Positions 47,264 to 59,460 of a DNA stretch of 64,000 nucleotides are shown here, piece after piece (within the stretch, counting starts at the first letter, position 1; every line of letters starts with the position of its first letter). Below the pieces are notes generated by a model. The model had not been told where the DNA came from. It did not search any database and worked only from the letters and a program-made list of their open reading frames with translations. This DNA is from Isoetes taiwanensis (taxonomy: Eukaryota; Streptophyta; Lycopodiopsida; Isoetales; Isoetaceae): positions 7,089,199 to 7,153,198 of the forward strand of contig JAJEKV010000050.1 of the NCBI GenBank assembly GCA_021234155.1, in the 5' to 3' direction. A program made the position numbers and the translations under genes.

Positions 47264-48404
47264 CGCTCCCTGAACATATCTGGCGCTCCCGGACGTATAC
47301 ATCACGAGGGACTTCCCCTCCATGGCAATCAACTCACCATGAGCGGGGGCCCTCCTTCTAACTCCGGACCATCTATAGAAAAGATGCCCGTGAAGGACAC
47401 CGCGAGGTGTCATTCGCTCACGCCTTCAATGGGACTCCTATGTCGCGGAAGCGTGAATACAAGGTTAGCACACAAAGATAATCATATCATAAATAACCAC
47501 CCCGAAGGGTGGCACATCCATCCAACTGATGATAGCAAAGAAGATACATCTAATGCTAAGAAAGACACCCCAAACCCAAGGTTCTACCCCTGCTCGGACT
47601 CGGAGGATCGACCGGCGGCTAGGTCTCGGGAGATCGTGCCCGAATCTTGACATGGCGTTGGGCGGCAAGAACATCGGCTAGGGTTGTCCACTCCATCCGC
47701 CCCTCCTGTGCACACTTTGCAGATGAGCTGAGTCAAGCTATGGCGTCATTGTAGCCTTCCGGAGACGCAATCCCAAGGCATCACCCTTCAGGACTATCTG
47801 CGGGTTACATCTCCCGGTCCGATGAGGCGGTCGTCGAAGTGTCCTTCTTAGAGTCGCCGGCGATTCCATGGGTGAGCTAGAGAATACGTGCGCATCGCCG
47901 ACCCCGCATCCGCATCCGACCTACTCCCTAAATCTACACAAAGTAATGGGATGATCACATCATGTACCCAAAGTGTCGGACCCATACCCAAATTCTAGTT
48001 CATTGGCCGGTTATTAGGCCTAGCTCACCAAGGAGTCCCCAGAGCCTTTTTATGCTCGGGCGAGACCCCACCCCACACTTCATCACCACGGCTCCTTGTC
48101 TGGTGCTTCAATCATGCCATAGATTCCACAGCTCGGTGGGATCTTGTGCACATGCCGCACTATGGGTACTACACGAGCTACTAGGGAGCATACTAATGAC
48201 ATAGGTTACAGAGGTCTCTACCCCCTTAATCCCCGCTTACGAAGAACTAACTACCGTGACATACATCCATCTATCCATCACATAGCATAATCAATAGTTG
48301 AGAACAATGTTCTAACTATCAAACAAGGGTTAATCATCATCGAGACAAGTAAAGAAGTCCGAGCGGCGCTAGCCTACTAGAATCACAACTAAGCTAACTA
48401 TGTA
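47259..48404 (-). repeat. LTR A3 (3' LTR of a minus-strand chromovirus), distal part
   Basis: The continuation of the LTR that starts at 59881, separated from it by the inserted family-B element. Its end, TGTGACGCTCCC read on plus, is the inverse of the CACA terminus of family A. Blocks shared with A2 are CACTCCATCCGCCCCTCCTG near 47691, AGCCTTCCGG near 47751, and GCCTAGCTCACCAAGGAGTCCC near 48018 (compare 24537). It abuts the transposase-like pseudogene on the left. Confidence 0.75.
48400..48404 (+). repeat. Target-site duplication ATGTA (left)
   Basis: ATGTA precedes the 5' LTR start TGTTAG and is repeated at 59461-59465 after the 3' LTR end AAACA. Five bases is the normal length for Ty3/gypsy insertion. 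Confidence 0.85.
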
Positions 48405-48990
48405 TGTTAGTCCCATGCCTCTGGTACGGGGACTATTCATGCATGCTCTGACGCACCAGTGTCAAGCTCAAGGATCCTCGGTCGATACCACCTGTCAGTC
48501 GTCCAAAGGCTCGCCAGAAGACCAAGCGGCGCACCCCCACGCAGCCAAAGCCTCCGCCCTAAGAGGTGCCGCTCGGACAAATGACGGCCGTCACGCCCAT
48601 GTCGGCATCGGCATGATTCTAGGCACTTCAAGAGGCAATCCCACATTCCTCCAAAATCGAGGCCTCCTTCCAGAGCCATCCAAGATCGATCACCAGAGTG
48701 TCTATATTGGGCCAAAGGCCATTGTACTATATATATGACTAGAGCTCGCATGAGTTCTAGATGAGTTTTGAGTCTTGTCTCCTTTTCGGTTTTTCTCTCT
48801 ATTGCGAGAGCTCATGTATGTTCAACATTGATATCAAGGAAGCTTATCATTTTCCCCCTCATTTGTTCTGTTTTCTTCTTCTTGTTCTCTTCTTGCAAAT
48901 CCCGCGTGACATAGTCCCCTGACTCTCTGTTAGATCCACGGGTCCTCACGGAGGGTCTTCCAGGAGTTCCCGAACCCGGACCCCCAAACA
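48405..48990 (+). repeat. 5' LTR of family-B element
   Basis: TGTTAGTCCC...CCCCCAAACA, 586 bp. A TATA box is visible at 48728-48736 (TATATATAT), preceded by GGCCATTGTAC. A C/T-rich R/U5 part follows (TTGTCTCC, TTTTCTTCTTCTTG). The 3' LTR and the two truncated minus-strand LTRs at 28.1 and 31.1 kb share all these blocks. Confidence 0.9.
48728..48736 (+). promoter_or_regulatory. TATA box in family-B LTR
   Basis: TATATATAT in the middle of the LTR, conserved in the 3' LTR (near 59195) and in both truncated minus-strand copies (TATATATAGTACAATGG). It probably directs element transcription, with U3 to its left. Confidence 0.6.
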
Positions 48991-48991
48991 A

Positions 48992-49010
48992 CATGCGCCC
49001 GGCTGCCGGT
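48992..49010 (+). promoter_or_regulatory. Candidate primer-binding site of family-B element
   Basis: ATGCGCCCGGCTGCCGG starts one to two bases after the LTR. It resembles the tRNA-Asp primer site common in Tat and Athila elements (TGGCGCCGTTGCCGG) with several changes. The position is right; the match is imperfect. Confidence 0.4.
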
Positions 49011-49201
49011 TCAATTCAATCCTACTTTCTTACGCCATGTATGCAGCGGAATTTTCACGCCCGGAAAGAACTCCTTTCTCGAGCGGCATCACGCTTGGGC
49101 GTCATCCGGCGTCGGGGAACTGTCACGTACATGTATGGATCTGCTTATGACATTGAGGGCGCCATCTTGATCTAGGGCTCGGTCGGCGCCACCCACCCCT
49201 C

Positions 49202-50680
49202 GTGTCTGTCCGCCTCGTCCCCGGGCCCCCCCCAAGCATGCAAACATTGCTCACAACCTCGATCCACCTCATCACTATCGGGGGCCCTATCGCTCAACCT
49301 TCTCAACCAGACTTTCATACACCTGAACATGCCTACATCCATCATTCTTGGGCCATAATGCCTCTTCCTTCACAACCATCGTCTCCCCGGGTGGGCACGG
49401 ATATCCACAAGTCTCTTTTTTGGCCTACCGGGGAATATCCGCTCCCCTACATTTCCCCACGCCCGCAGATCTCAAAACTAATGCTTTCGAGCGGTTCCTC
49501 AACCGCGATCACCCCTTCATCCGGGTCATTCGGCACCATGCCACCTCCAACTCAACCTCAATATCCTCACTACACTTGTTCCTGTTCAGCCCAAAGACAC
49601 TTTCACATCTACCTTCCGGACTTTGAAACCCGACTTATCCCACCTTTGGCAACACGAAAGGCAAACCCTTAGACCAAAGTGCTCGGGCCCACATGGAAGA
49701 ATTTGAGGCTCTAGCTGTCCTAAATGGTCATCGCGCAACCTCAACTGAAATTCCACATCTTTTCCACCACTCTGCGTGGCTCTCCTCATCAATGGCTCAT
49801 GTCCAACAAAAGCCATTGGAAACAAGACCGGTCCGAAAATGAGAACCGCTTCTTTCTCATTATAGAACCACGGATGATGATCAACTTCATCTCAAGCAAC
49901 TCAATGAACTTCAACAAGAGCCCACAGAGTTGCGCCAGGGATTTTATGGATCGACTTCACATTCTCGCTCGATAAGCTCAAGGAGTACCCAACACGTGAG
50001 GCCGATTCGGTCTGGTTTCTCCAAGGACTTCCTCGACTATTCGACTAATGATCAATACCGCGTCCCAAGACTTTGGAGCAGGCTATCGACCTTGTCAATC
50101 ACTCACCAATGTCTCCTCCCGCGGCGTGGCTCTTCAAGAGCTCCCTTTCATTCCACACATCACCGGTTCCACAGGCGGTACATCCCGACCTCAACACGCC
50201 AATCCACGGTAGCGATCGGATCTGGTGCCATATGCGCAAAATACCAAGGCCACTTGGCAAATGAGTGCAACTCCACCAATGGCCCGCCTCATTGCAAGAG
50301 ATGCAACATGTGCAATCATGCCCGCGGAAGAGTGCACTCGCACTCATCCCACACCTTTCCATAACAAACCGGTTTATCAAGTGCAAACCACACCTCGAAC
50401 AATCGCGACTATCGGCAGCCACCGCCGGGTGCAACCAACTCAACTCTATCGACCTTGGGAGCAACAACGGGGGACCCAACCCGTCCTCCTTTTGATCCTT
50501 CTAAAGCTCGGTGTTATCACAAGAATGAATGGTCATACCACCACCACGTGCCCCTCAACTTCCACAAGTTCAGTGCACGGCTCCACGGCACTAATCGGAC
50601 CACATCGGTCCGCCTCACGGCTTACCAACTCTGGATTGCTAATGGCAAACAAGGCCGCGACTAGTTCTTAAGAAGCCACC
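49202..50680 (+). pseudogene. gag: gag region of family-B element
   Basis: A Pro/Ser-rich leader (49202-49670) is followed by a Gag core. TTLRGSPHQWLMS near 49758 corresponds to the conserved L.G.A..W block; downstream (49850-50000) the capsid-like helices are split between frames. At 50240-50330 there is a Cys/His cluster (CAKYQGHLANEC and CKRCNMCNH) resembling decayed CCHC zinc knuckles. Many frame changes occur. Confidence 0.6.
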
Positions 50681-51412
50681 AAGAGCGCCTCGGCAATCAC
50701 GCTATCAACCAGCTCAAAGAAATCAACCTCACCGGATCAACAAGCACGGAGGAAATTTTTCGGGCACTTAATCCTCCATCCGACCATCAAATTGGGTTGG
50801 TTTGGTTTCACGCCGAACACGGGCATCACATCCCTTGACCATTATTCCAAATGGCATGCAACCTTGCCTTTGCGATTGACACCATTCCTCATGAGGGCGA
50901 AAAAAGGTTCACTTTTGCACGACTTGGAGAAACTCATGCCAAATGTCATGCCAAAAGTTCGCCAAAGCATTTTGAACCTCATGCAAGCTGCTGAAGGCCG
51001 CACATTGGCAAATGTTCATGCCACCACCAGAGCTCAACAACGTCATGATACACCTTCCACATCTCAACCTCCACGCTCTCAGACATATCCCAATATTGCT
51101 GCAGAGGTTGACTTACTCAAAGAAGTAGCTGCTTCATTACCACGCACTCCAAAGACTCGTGGAACCAGCAGATCCTTTTTCTCATGTGCCTCTGGAACTA
51201 CAAGAGGAGCTCGCCAAGATCAAGATTCCTTTAAGCTTGGCAACCATTTTGAAACTACATCACGCTCTCAAGGACCGGTTACCACTCCCAACCTGTTTTT
51301 TGGTTGGGGTCAGGCTACCTCTACACCCACGGTCCATGCCACGGTGGGTAATCGGCAAGTCAACCATGTTCAAATAGATGGAGGTAGCGCATCCAATCTC
51401 ATCACGGGATAA
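50681..51412 (+). pseudogene. Protease region of family-B element
   Basis: An open frame at 50792-51412 ends in ATVGNRQVNHVQIDGGSASN and a stop. VQIDGGSASNL is the active-site loop of an aspartic protease in the DGGSS/A form typical of Tat and Athila elements. The stop directly after the loop removes the second half of the domain. Confidence 0.65.
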
Positions 51413-52339
51413 ACTCACGCAAAACAAATGGGCATCACACAACTCTTTACGTGCCCCATATGACATCAAGTTGGCTAATGGCCATATCACGCGACCTCAA
51501 GGCGTTCGCCTCTTCTTCACATCAACATCGGTGATCTCCGCTTCCCCATGGAATTTGGGTTTGGAAAGGAAGATCCGGTGACTATGAAATGTTGGTGTGG
51601 ACCTTTTCTCCGCCGAGCCAAGAGTATCCATTCTTGGGCCCGCGGATCGGTTAGTCATCAGCGATGGTCACCTCAATGCCACCATGGACTTGGAAACAGG
51701 CGGGATCATTTCTCTTGAACATGCGGAACCCTCTCTCTCGATAATAGATTCTCAAAGAAGCTCAAAAATATTTATCAAGTTCGGGGCTCCACTGCGAGTC
51801 TGCCTCTATCATCCTACCCCAGAATATCGTCGATCCTTGGGAGAAATGACTCTTGATCGGGGACCAGGTGTGGCTGCTTTGCTTGACCCTTACGGCTCCG
51901 TGCAATAGAATCAACGTGTTGATCATTTTTCGGATCGCGGAACCTCCCCGCAACACCGTTGATGTCCACGCGGCCATGAAGCAACCTCTGTTTGGATGAA
52001 ACTCAAGAACCTCTCTTTTCACCACCCGTGAGTGCCACGCGATCCCGTCATGCTTCAACCGCTGCTCATATTGTCGAGGGACACGTAAGTGATACCTCAT
52101 ATTCGGACTCCTGAAGTTGAGATCGTGGGCGGGGAAACAATCAACCCCTGTCGCATTCTTTGCCAAATCTTCCGCCCCTTATCGTAATGTAGGGGCCGTC
52201 AAAGTCGCTCAAAAATTCAAACACATCTTCGCCGGAGCTACGGAGATCTTCTGGGAATCAACAAAAGCTTGGGGAACTCACCATTCCTACCAAATCGATG
52301 CCGCGACCGGTTTAGCAACGGCGATCTGCATCGGCTCAA

Positions 52340-53170
52340 CCCTAATTACCGTGAACGCGTCAAGGCGGAAATTGACAAACTCCTTGCCCGTTTGATCTAT
52401 GAGGTCAAACATTACGAATGGGTGAGCCCCATCGTCATTGCCCTCAAACACAATGGTAAGATCCGCGTGCAGTGGACTACAAAAAACTCAATCGGGCCAC
52501 GGAGCGTGATCACTTTCCACTTCCTTCACGGACCGGGTTCCGAAGAGGTTCTTTGGACATGAGATGTACTCCTTCATTGATGGTTTTTCGGCTACAATCG
52601 GATCTCAATCAAAGAATCGATCAGCTCAAGACTACTTTCACCACCCCGTTAAAGTACTTTTTGCCTACAAGGTGGTTCCTTTTGGATTATCAAACTCTCC
52701 ATCAACGTTTCAACGCATCATGCTCTCGCCATGATTTTATGAAGGAAAATCCCTTCTTACAAATTTTTTCAAGATGACTTCTCTGCCTCTGATTTCCATG
52801 GCTGACCACTTGGATAAGTTGGAACTCGTCTTCGAAATGTGATGAGTCTCGGCATTAGTCTCAATCCCGAGAAATGCACCTTTTCGCCACCTCGAGGGAG
52901 TTACTTAGGCCATGTTGTCGGAAAGCGAGGTATCACCACAGATCCTGCCAAAATCGGTTATGTGTGCTCAAGGCTCAAGCACCAGCCAATATCAAGGAGA
53001 CACGCTCTTTCTGGGTAAGGTCAATTATTACTCCACCTTCATACCTGGACTAGCAGCCATTGCGATCCCATTCATAAACTCACGGGTGACGAATCCACCG
53101 GCTTGGAATTCCCGTGGCGGATCTTTTGCTTTCAACAATTTGAAGCTTTTGCTTACTCGAGCACCGTTCT
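52340..53170 (+). pseudogene. Reverse transcriptase of family-B element
   Basis: Spread over all three frames: VSPIVIALKHNGKIRV near 52422, DYKKLNRATERDHFPLP near 52472, FIDGFSGYNRISI near 52573, DQLKTTFTTP near 52621, VVPFGLSNSPSTFQR near 52670, FFQDDFS near 52765 (active-site Asp pair), and SLGISLNPEKCTFSPPRGSY then LGHVV near 52850. The DHFPLP and GFSGYN blocks place it in the Tat/Athila group, distinct from the chromovirus RT of E1. Confidence 0.8.
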
Positions 53171-53600
53171 TGTTCCTCCTCAATGGGACAAGCCCTTTCA
53201 TGTTCATGTAGATGTCTCGGCGTTTTGCTATTGGAGCTGTTCTTTCTCAAGAATATGATCGCCAATGACAAACCAAATCGACACGCGCCAGAAAAACTCA
53301 ATTCTTTGCACAACTATTACGCCCGAGGCGTGAAGCTTTGGGTCCCATTTTACGTGTCCAACGCTTCCCATCACTACCTTTTGGGCAGTCAAATCAAGTT
53401 CTTTGTCGACCACCAAGCACTCCTTTATTTGATCAACAAGTCCACGCCCGCATCGTCGCATTGCTCGTTGGGTCCTTCTTCTCGAAGAATTTGCCCCTTT
53501 TGAAATTGTTCATAAAGGTCGGCAAATCTCATGTAGTCCCGGATTATCTTTCACGATCCACACGGATGATCCCTCAACTGGAGTCTCGGACGCCTTTCCC
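53171..53600 (+). pseudogene. RNase H of family-B element
   Basis: Visible blocks are HVHVDVSA near 53200, IGAVLSQEYDRQ near 53231, SNASHHYLLGSQIKFFVDHQ then ALLYLINKSTP near 53360, and VGKSHVVPDYLSRST near 53518, the latter being the usual end of the domain before integrase. It alternates between frames. Confidence 0.75.
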
Positions 53601-53799
53601 GATGCTCAAACTCTTTTTAGTCACGGCAACACCACATTGGTTCCATGATTTTTCAAGCACCTCCTCACGTGTGCTCTTCCACCAGAAGACGCGACGCTCT
53701 CTCCTGCCAAGCGGCAATCCCGTCGACATCAATTTCTCCGCGAGGTCCGTGGACTACACCATGGTTGCGGGGCATCTCTACAAAAGGGTAAGGACACCA

Positions 53800-54910
53800 T
53801 CCTTCGACCATTTGTTCTACCTCATGAAGTTCCGTATATTGTTCGAAGGAAGCTCATCAAGGGCTAGGTGGTGGTCATTTTCACGGTGACACCACGGCAC
53901 GCAAAAATCCTTCTCGGCTGGGTATTTTTGGCCCACGCTCTTCAAAGACGCCTCGCATACGCCCGCCGCGGTGATGCTTGCCACCGGTGGGGCGACTCCC
54001 ACGGCCCGCGGCTCTTCCCTTGACGCCGGCGCCACGCCACTTCCCTCAGCAAATGGGGAATGGACTTTGTGGGACCCATAGATCCTCTGCGGCACACACC
54101 GTGCCGTTACATTCCCGGTTCTCACCGACCACGCTTACCAAATGGGCGTAGCTTGCGCACTTCCGCATAACAACGCAACTGCGGCCGCGCCCGGGGTCCT
54201 TTATCAACAAATCATCACGCGATTCGGCTGCCCCATGGAGCTGGTCAGTGATCGTGGTGTCCATTTCATCAATCATACCATCAAGGAGCTGACGGATTAT
54301 CTCCTGATCCATCATCACAAGAGCACACCTTACTATCCTCAAGGTAATGGTTTGGCGTAAAGCACCAACAAAACTCGTCACCATTCTCAAGAAAATTTGT
54401 GACGCTTCACGCATGGTGACCGCAAACAAAACTTCCCTCCGTTTTTGGGCCTACAATACTTGTTTCAAAATTGCTACAGTCACACTCCTTTCAAGTTGGT
54501 TTATGGTCGGAAGCTCTCATGCCGCTTGAATACATCCTTCCAACACTCGCTTTTCAACCAAGCACGCTTCATAATCCACCTGGCCGTGCACTCAAAGAAA
54601 GGGTCTATCAATTAGAAAACAGCTTGGATGAACTTCGGATGCTTATATTCGTGTTCTTCATGGACAACAGTTGCAAAAGTCTTTACATGACAAACGCCCG
54701 AAGACAAAAACATTCAAAGAAGGCGATTTGGTTCTTCTTTATGATTCCAGGTACAAAACTTTTCCTGTAAACTCAAGTTTCGCTGGCTTGGCCCTTATCA
54801 AATTGTTCAAGTGGTCGACTCCAGCGTTTTCCAACTTCGCAGAGTTAGATGGCACTCCATTACCTACATTGGTTAATGGTTTTCGCCTCAAAACATTTCA
54901 TCACACGTAA
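53800..54910 (+). pseudogene. Integrase of family-B element
   Basis: The core shows FPVLTDHAYQMGVACALP near 54112 and ITRFGCPMELVSDRGVHFIN near 54213 (catalytic Asp). HHKSTPYYPQGNGLA near 54316, then STNKTLVTILKKI in the next frame, covers the catalytic Glu region. The C-terminal part reads KRPKTKTFKEGDLVLLYDSR near 54690, then GPYQIVQVVDSSVFQL and GTPLPTLVNGFRLKTFHHT to the stop at 54908-54910. The zinc region (53800-54050) is degraded. No chromodomain follows, as expected for this group. Confidence 0.8.
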
Positions 54911-55081
54911 AGCAACAATCAACAAACAGTCACAGTTCAAAGAAGCCAACACCACGTAGTAAAGTGACTAGAAAGGCGCATATTATATTATAGTGGATAT
55001 TTTTACAAAATGTGGGCCTGACCCGGCTATTTCGCTATGGGCCGCGCCCTATATACAAAAAACGGACTCGAGCCCTATCTA

Positions 55082-55372
55082 CTACAAACCTAAGAGGAAA
55101 AACCCTCTACCCGGGTTGGGAGCGAGAGGTGATGCGAGGAGATGGTAGAGGTTCTCGCTTTCGGGGGTCCCGCGAAGGTGCAGAACCACCTCCATCCCGT
55201 TGGTCAAAGGGTCGGGATGTTCAGCCATCCGGGCATCAACCATCCATTCCGCGCCACGGTTGTGGCAGCGCCGCAGATCCGCACAATTCATTTTACGGTG
55301 ATCCACTCTTGACGGTTTAGTCGGCATGGTGCAACCCTCGTTCAAACCGGCGGCCGCCATGCTCGCCGCCAT
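55082..55372 (-). other. Possible antisense ORF in family-B element
   Basis: A 96-codon minus-strand frame (MAASMAAAGLNEGC...) starts 29 bases downstream of a good TATA box on minus (CTATATAAG, plus positions 55400-55408), with a CCAAT-type ATTGG further up. The peptide has no known domain. Antisense genes downstream of pol are known in some Tat elements (for example Grande). It may equally be chance. Confidence 0.3.
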
Positions 55373-55576
55373 CGAATGTTTTCACTTCACTCCGGTTCGT
55401 CTTATATAGCCCACCGAGGAACTGCTAGTCGACGTGGACCAATCGAAATTCGCCAACGTGTTTGCAATGCAAGGCTCTTTCTAAACCGAATCTTTTTCTC
55501 CCGCCGCATATCTAGCCGTGGTACTCTCACGACACATTCGTTTTAATGATATCCCACTTCGAAAGTTACCCATTAA

Positions 55577-57225
55577 ATGCCATTGCTTCTTTTCATACCC
55601 GTCAAAATTAATATGTGTCCTTTGGCCACTTTGTCACATCCGATCTTTCTCTCACGCCTCATCCTCACCGTTCATTGCTTCTCCCCTTACGCCCTTCGGG
55701 ACTTAGCCAAATTTTGCCTCTCAATACACTCCTTGGCATCTTTCGACACTGGCACCATCAACGGCTCGGTTTACGCCCTCATCATACCTCTTAAGCCTCG
55801 GTTATGCGCCCTAAACCTTTTTCGTTCCTCTGCGCCGTCCTCCGTTCTTGGCTTTCGTCTTCCACTTTTGAATCCCGTTCTTTTTCGCGAAATCTTTACC
55901 ATGGCTGCACCAAGATTTTCTACACTTCAAGCTCTTTGCTCCAAAGGATCCGCTCTCTTTGAGTCTCAGTATCCTTCTTGGCGCCCACTTTCTCCGTGGA
56001 AGCCCTTGTTGGCCCAAATCGCTAAGTCAGCTGAACGCCAAAAGCTTTACTTAATTCTCTCAAATGGAACTTCCGGCTCCAAATCCCCAACTAACCGGCG
56101 GTTCATCGCCAATATCGTTAACAGCCCCGATGGATATACACCACGGTGGTCGATGGCACCACCATTTCACGACTCAACATTTGATTTACGAGGTATTTCA
56201 TATTCCCTTGCAAACCCCTTTGTTTATCATGGTCCGCCATACGATATAGATGTCACCGAAGTTTGGTGCACCTCCTTATCATGCCAATGTGCATCGCCTC
56301 GACCAATATCGACAAGCCTCACGACACCTTTGTTAAGTTTTACGTGGCGCCAAGTTCCTTGGGGTATTCTATCAAGAACACCCATATCAATAAGCCTTTC
56401 TATAATATGGTACTCATCGCTACACACTCCAACCACCACATTGATTGGCCCCAATTGATGTTCTCACTGCTTTCTCAAGAAGTGGACCGCCGGGTTGCCA
56501 CTTCCATTTCTCAAGTTTACGTGGGAGGCCACCTTCAAGCCCTCATCCGTCATTATTTTCCTCCCACACCACAAAATTCTCAAAATTCCACTCAGCGGTC
56601 CCTTCCCCAGACTAACCGAGATGGCACTTCACGCCCTCCTTCCACTGGTCATGTCCAAAATCCGCACTCCCATGTCACTGTCTCCTCCTCAGCTACACCA
56701 TCCAGTTCACACCATATCTCCCAAACATCACAAACCCGGCAACAGCCAGCTCCACCACCACAACACCCTCGTCAGCGTTGTATCCAAGATCAGCAGGATG
56801 CTCAAGCTGCTGTTCTAAAGTTACAAGAATCCCAAGACGCTCTTATGAATGGGGTTCAAATGGCACTAGAAGCCTCTGATGCGGTACACCGGGACCTTCA
56901 AGCCGCCACTGCCCAAGTTGCAACCTTGGAGGCCAAACTTCAAGACAAGCACGGAGCTCTCTTACGCACTCATACAGATCTCAAAAGTGCACGGGATCAG
57001 GTCAGCCAACTTGCGGATCAACAGCTCGGCTTCAAGCGTAAATTCGTGACTTTATTGGAGCACAACAAGTCCAAAGACACTCTCCTGGGTGCCAAGGACG
57101 AAGATATTGCTAAGCTCAACGCCTTGTACTCCGAGCTTTGTGATAATTACCGCACTCAAGTTCAAAACCTTACCGAAGCGGGACGCCAAATTGCCTCCTT
57201 GACGGCTCAGCTTTTCTACACGTGA
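55577..57225 (+). pseudogene. Extra ORF downstream of integrase, with coiled coil
   Basis: Two overlapping frames (55577-56458 and 56263-57225) probably represent one damaged ORF. The N-terminal half contains WRPLSPWKPLLAQIAK and, after a frame change, FVKFYVAPSSLGYSIKNTHI and IDWPQLMFSLLSQEV, faintly like the plant-transposon-protein domain found in gypsy extra ORFs. A Pro/Ser/His-rich linker (about 56570-56780) leads to a coiled coil of about 140 residues (56790-57210: heptads in LQESQDALMNGVQMALEASD and LEAKLQDKHGALLRTHTDLK). The function is unknown. Its place after pol matches the extra or env-like ORFs of Tat/Athila elements, but no membrane segment is seen. Confidence 0.5.
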
Positions 57226-58865
57226 CCTCTCACCACCTCTCTTCAAGATCAGCTTACGAGGTGCGTAAACGTAAGATTCTGATGACGCTGGAGATTGCCG
57301 CAATTCCCTAAAATACTCCAGGGCAATCCTCCTCCCAGTCAACACTTCTCGAAACGGGTCCGCGGACCAATCACGCCGCTTTGCTAGAAAAAAGGACAAC
57401 CGGATCCGTGACCTTGAACAACCAGCAAAGTTATTCAATCTGCGATGAGGCTCAAGCTAAACTTGACGGGCCATAACGCCATTATTAACAGACCGCCTTT
57501 TGACTTCCCGCCTTCCTTCGCTATCACGATTATGTGGTTGCTCACCGCCACCTCTTCCTTTCGAAGTGGCATGCGGCATGGACTGTGGATATTCCCCTAG
57601 CAAGACCGCCGATTTTCTTCGATTTGGCCGTAACTCTCCATTGAAGACAAAGGGTTATCTTTGTGCCCTTTTGGTCTTTGATCTCATACACCGTGTTTGA
57701 TCCGGACTTTATCACCTTCAGAAGTTGTTCAGCCCATGGCTTACATATTTCATGATTTCTATCCGGGTGATACACAGAAAACTTCGTAGATGGGCCACGC
57801 CAGCTCTTTCGTGGTGACCCCAATGCAATGGTTGCTTCGGGATCACAATCCATATCTTGCTGATCATGCTCGGACCCACACTCTTCATCGAGTACATGCC
57901 CGAGCTTGCCAATCATTTACCTCTCTCGGCTTTAAGCGCCGCAAATGATAAGGAAGAATTGGACATCCCGAGGATCTTCCCCTATGCACAAGTTTATATG
58001 CAGCACCTCGCAGGTTATAATCAATTACGGGCTCGTTGGATAGCAAGACGGTCCCCACGGATGGGATAGCCCTCCCGCCAACTCTCAACTCTCTGCTCCC
58101 TCTGTGGGATCGTTGGTGTCAAGCACTTGATCCGGCTCTTGTCGGGTCAATTCAGGGAGACCGCCAAGAACCCACGCCCATGGGCATGGTTCCTTCTCCT
58201 ATGCTTCCCTGGGTGTTCCTCCCACCCCGTGTTTCCCGACTTCCGATTGGCGCCTCCCCTTTTGGACAAAGGTTATGGATGGCCATGCTGGATGGACTCC
58301 ACCTCAGATCTCGACGGATCTCCGGTGGGATCCACGTTTTGTTCGCCGCTCCCATTGGGAGGAGGGTGCCACTCTTGATACCACCACAAATTGGATCTAT
58401 ATTGCTAATGAGCGTGGTTGGCAACGCCTTCGCTGATGCGCTTCATGGTCTTGACACCTTCTTGCGAATGCCACCACCTCACGATCCTTCATCCATCTTC
58501 AAGCGGTTTTTTGTGCTTGCTCTCAAATGCATCTTGCTCAAATCCTTAAATCGGTAGCGCCCCATTTTTCATGCAATCCAATGCGATGCCGTCGTGCCTT
58601 TGGCCTCCAAACCTGCCTCCTCATGGAATGTCAATTCATTTCTTGAGCGCCCATCTCGCCCTTTGAAGACATGGTGCGATCTCGCTTTCTTATTGATGCA
58701 GATCCCCCCTTGGCCACAACACTCCTCCCCGCTCTTCAAACACGCCAGATCTCATTGGCGATACCATAATGGTGCCCGCCCTCACTCCCGTGAGGATCAC
58801 TTTCGAACCGAGATGGCTTCCTCCCCTCGAAACACTTCCTCCTTTTCTTCACTCGAGTGTCGTTT
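57226..58865 (+). other. Region between extra ORF and 3' LTR of family-B element
   Basis: GC-rich, with open segments at 58036-58557 plus and 57542-57916 minus, neither matching a family I know. Both could be worn parts of a second extra ORF. The plus-strand codon pattern looks protein-like but is interrupted. The last ten bases before the LTR (58866-58875, GGTGGGGGAG) are a polypurine tract. Confidence 0.35.
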
Positions 58866-58875
58866 GGTGGGGGAG

Positions 58876-59460
58876 TGTTAGTCCTGTGGCCTCCCGGTAC
58901 AGGACTATTCATGCATACATGACGCACCAGGTCAAGCTCAAGGATCCTCGGTCAGCCCGCGGGTCAGCCGTCAAAGGCTCAAGAAGACCAAGCAAAGAGA
59001 CCACGCAGCCAAAGCCTCCGCCTAAGAGGCGCCCTTTCGAGACAAATGACGGCCCGCCACCGCCTCAGCGTCGGCGTCCAAAGATGATTCTAGGCACTTC
59101 AAGAGGCACCACATTCCTCAAGAATCGCCTCCTTCCGTGAGTCGGCACCCAGAGATCGGTCGAGTGTCTATATTGGGCCAAAGACCATTGTACTATATAT
59201 ATGACTAGAGCTCGCATACGAGTTCTAGATGAGTTTTGAGTCTTGTCTCCTTTTCGCTTTTCTCTCTATTGCGAGAGCTCATGTATGTTCAACATTGATA
59301 TCAAGGAAGCTTATCATTTTCCCCTCATTTGTTCTGTTTTCTTCTTCTTGTTCTCTTCTTGCAAATCCCGCGTGACATAGTCCCCCGGACTCTCCTGTTA
59401 GATCCACGGGTCCTCACAGAGGGCTGTCTTCCAGGAGTTCCCGAACCCAGACCCCAAACA
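58876..59460 (+). repeat. 3' LTR of family-B element
   Basis: TGTTAGTCCTGTGG...CCCCAAACA, 585 bp. It follows the polypurine tract GGTGGGGGAG and is followed by the ATGTA duplication. Compared with the 5' LTR it has scattered small indels and substitutions, mostly in the first 270 bases; the TATA box and the R/U5 half are almost identical. Confidence 0.9.

Larger units (their letters stand above)
48405..59460 (+). mobile_element. Complete Tat/Athila-like Ty3/gypsy element (family B), nested in LTR A3
   Basis: Two LTRs of 586 and 585 bp that are very similar, the target duplication ATGTA, a primer-site-like sequence after the 5' LTR and a polypurine tract before the 3' LTR bound an 11.06-kb insertion. 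Internal order: gag, protease, RT, RNase H, integrase, then about 3.9 kb of extra sequence with a coiled-coil ORF. RT (DYKKLNRAT.RDHFPLP, FIDGFSGYN) and protease (QIDGGSASNL) motifs are of the Tat/Athila (OTA) type, without a chromodomain. Coding parts are full of frameshifts, so this copy is not autonomous even though its LTRs are alike. It lies within a minus-strand chromovirus LTR, so it is younger than that LTR. Confidence 0.9.

Noticed and set aside
57542-57916. A 124-codon minus-strand ORF in the family-B element as a gene.
   Set aside because: No domain and no promoter signal; it lies in a region also open on plus. Kept only as a note in the region entry.
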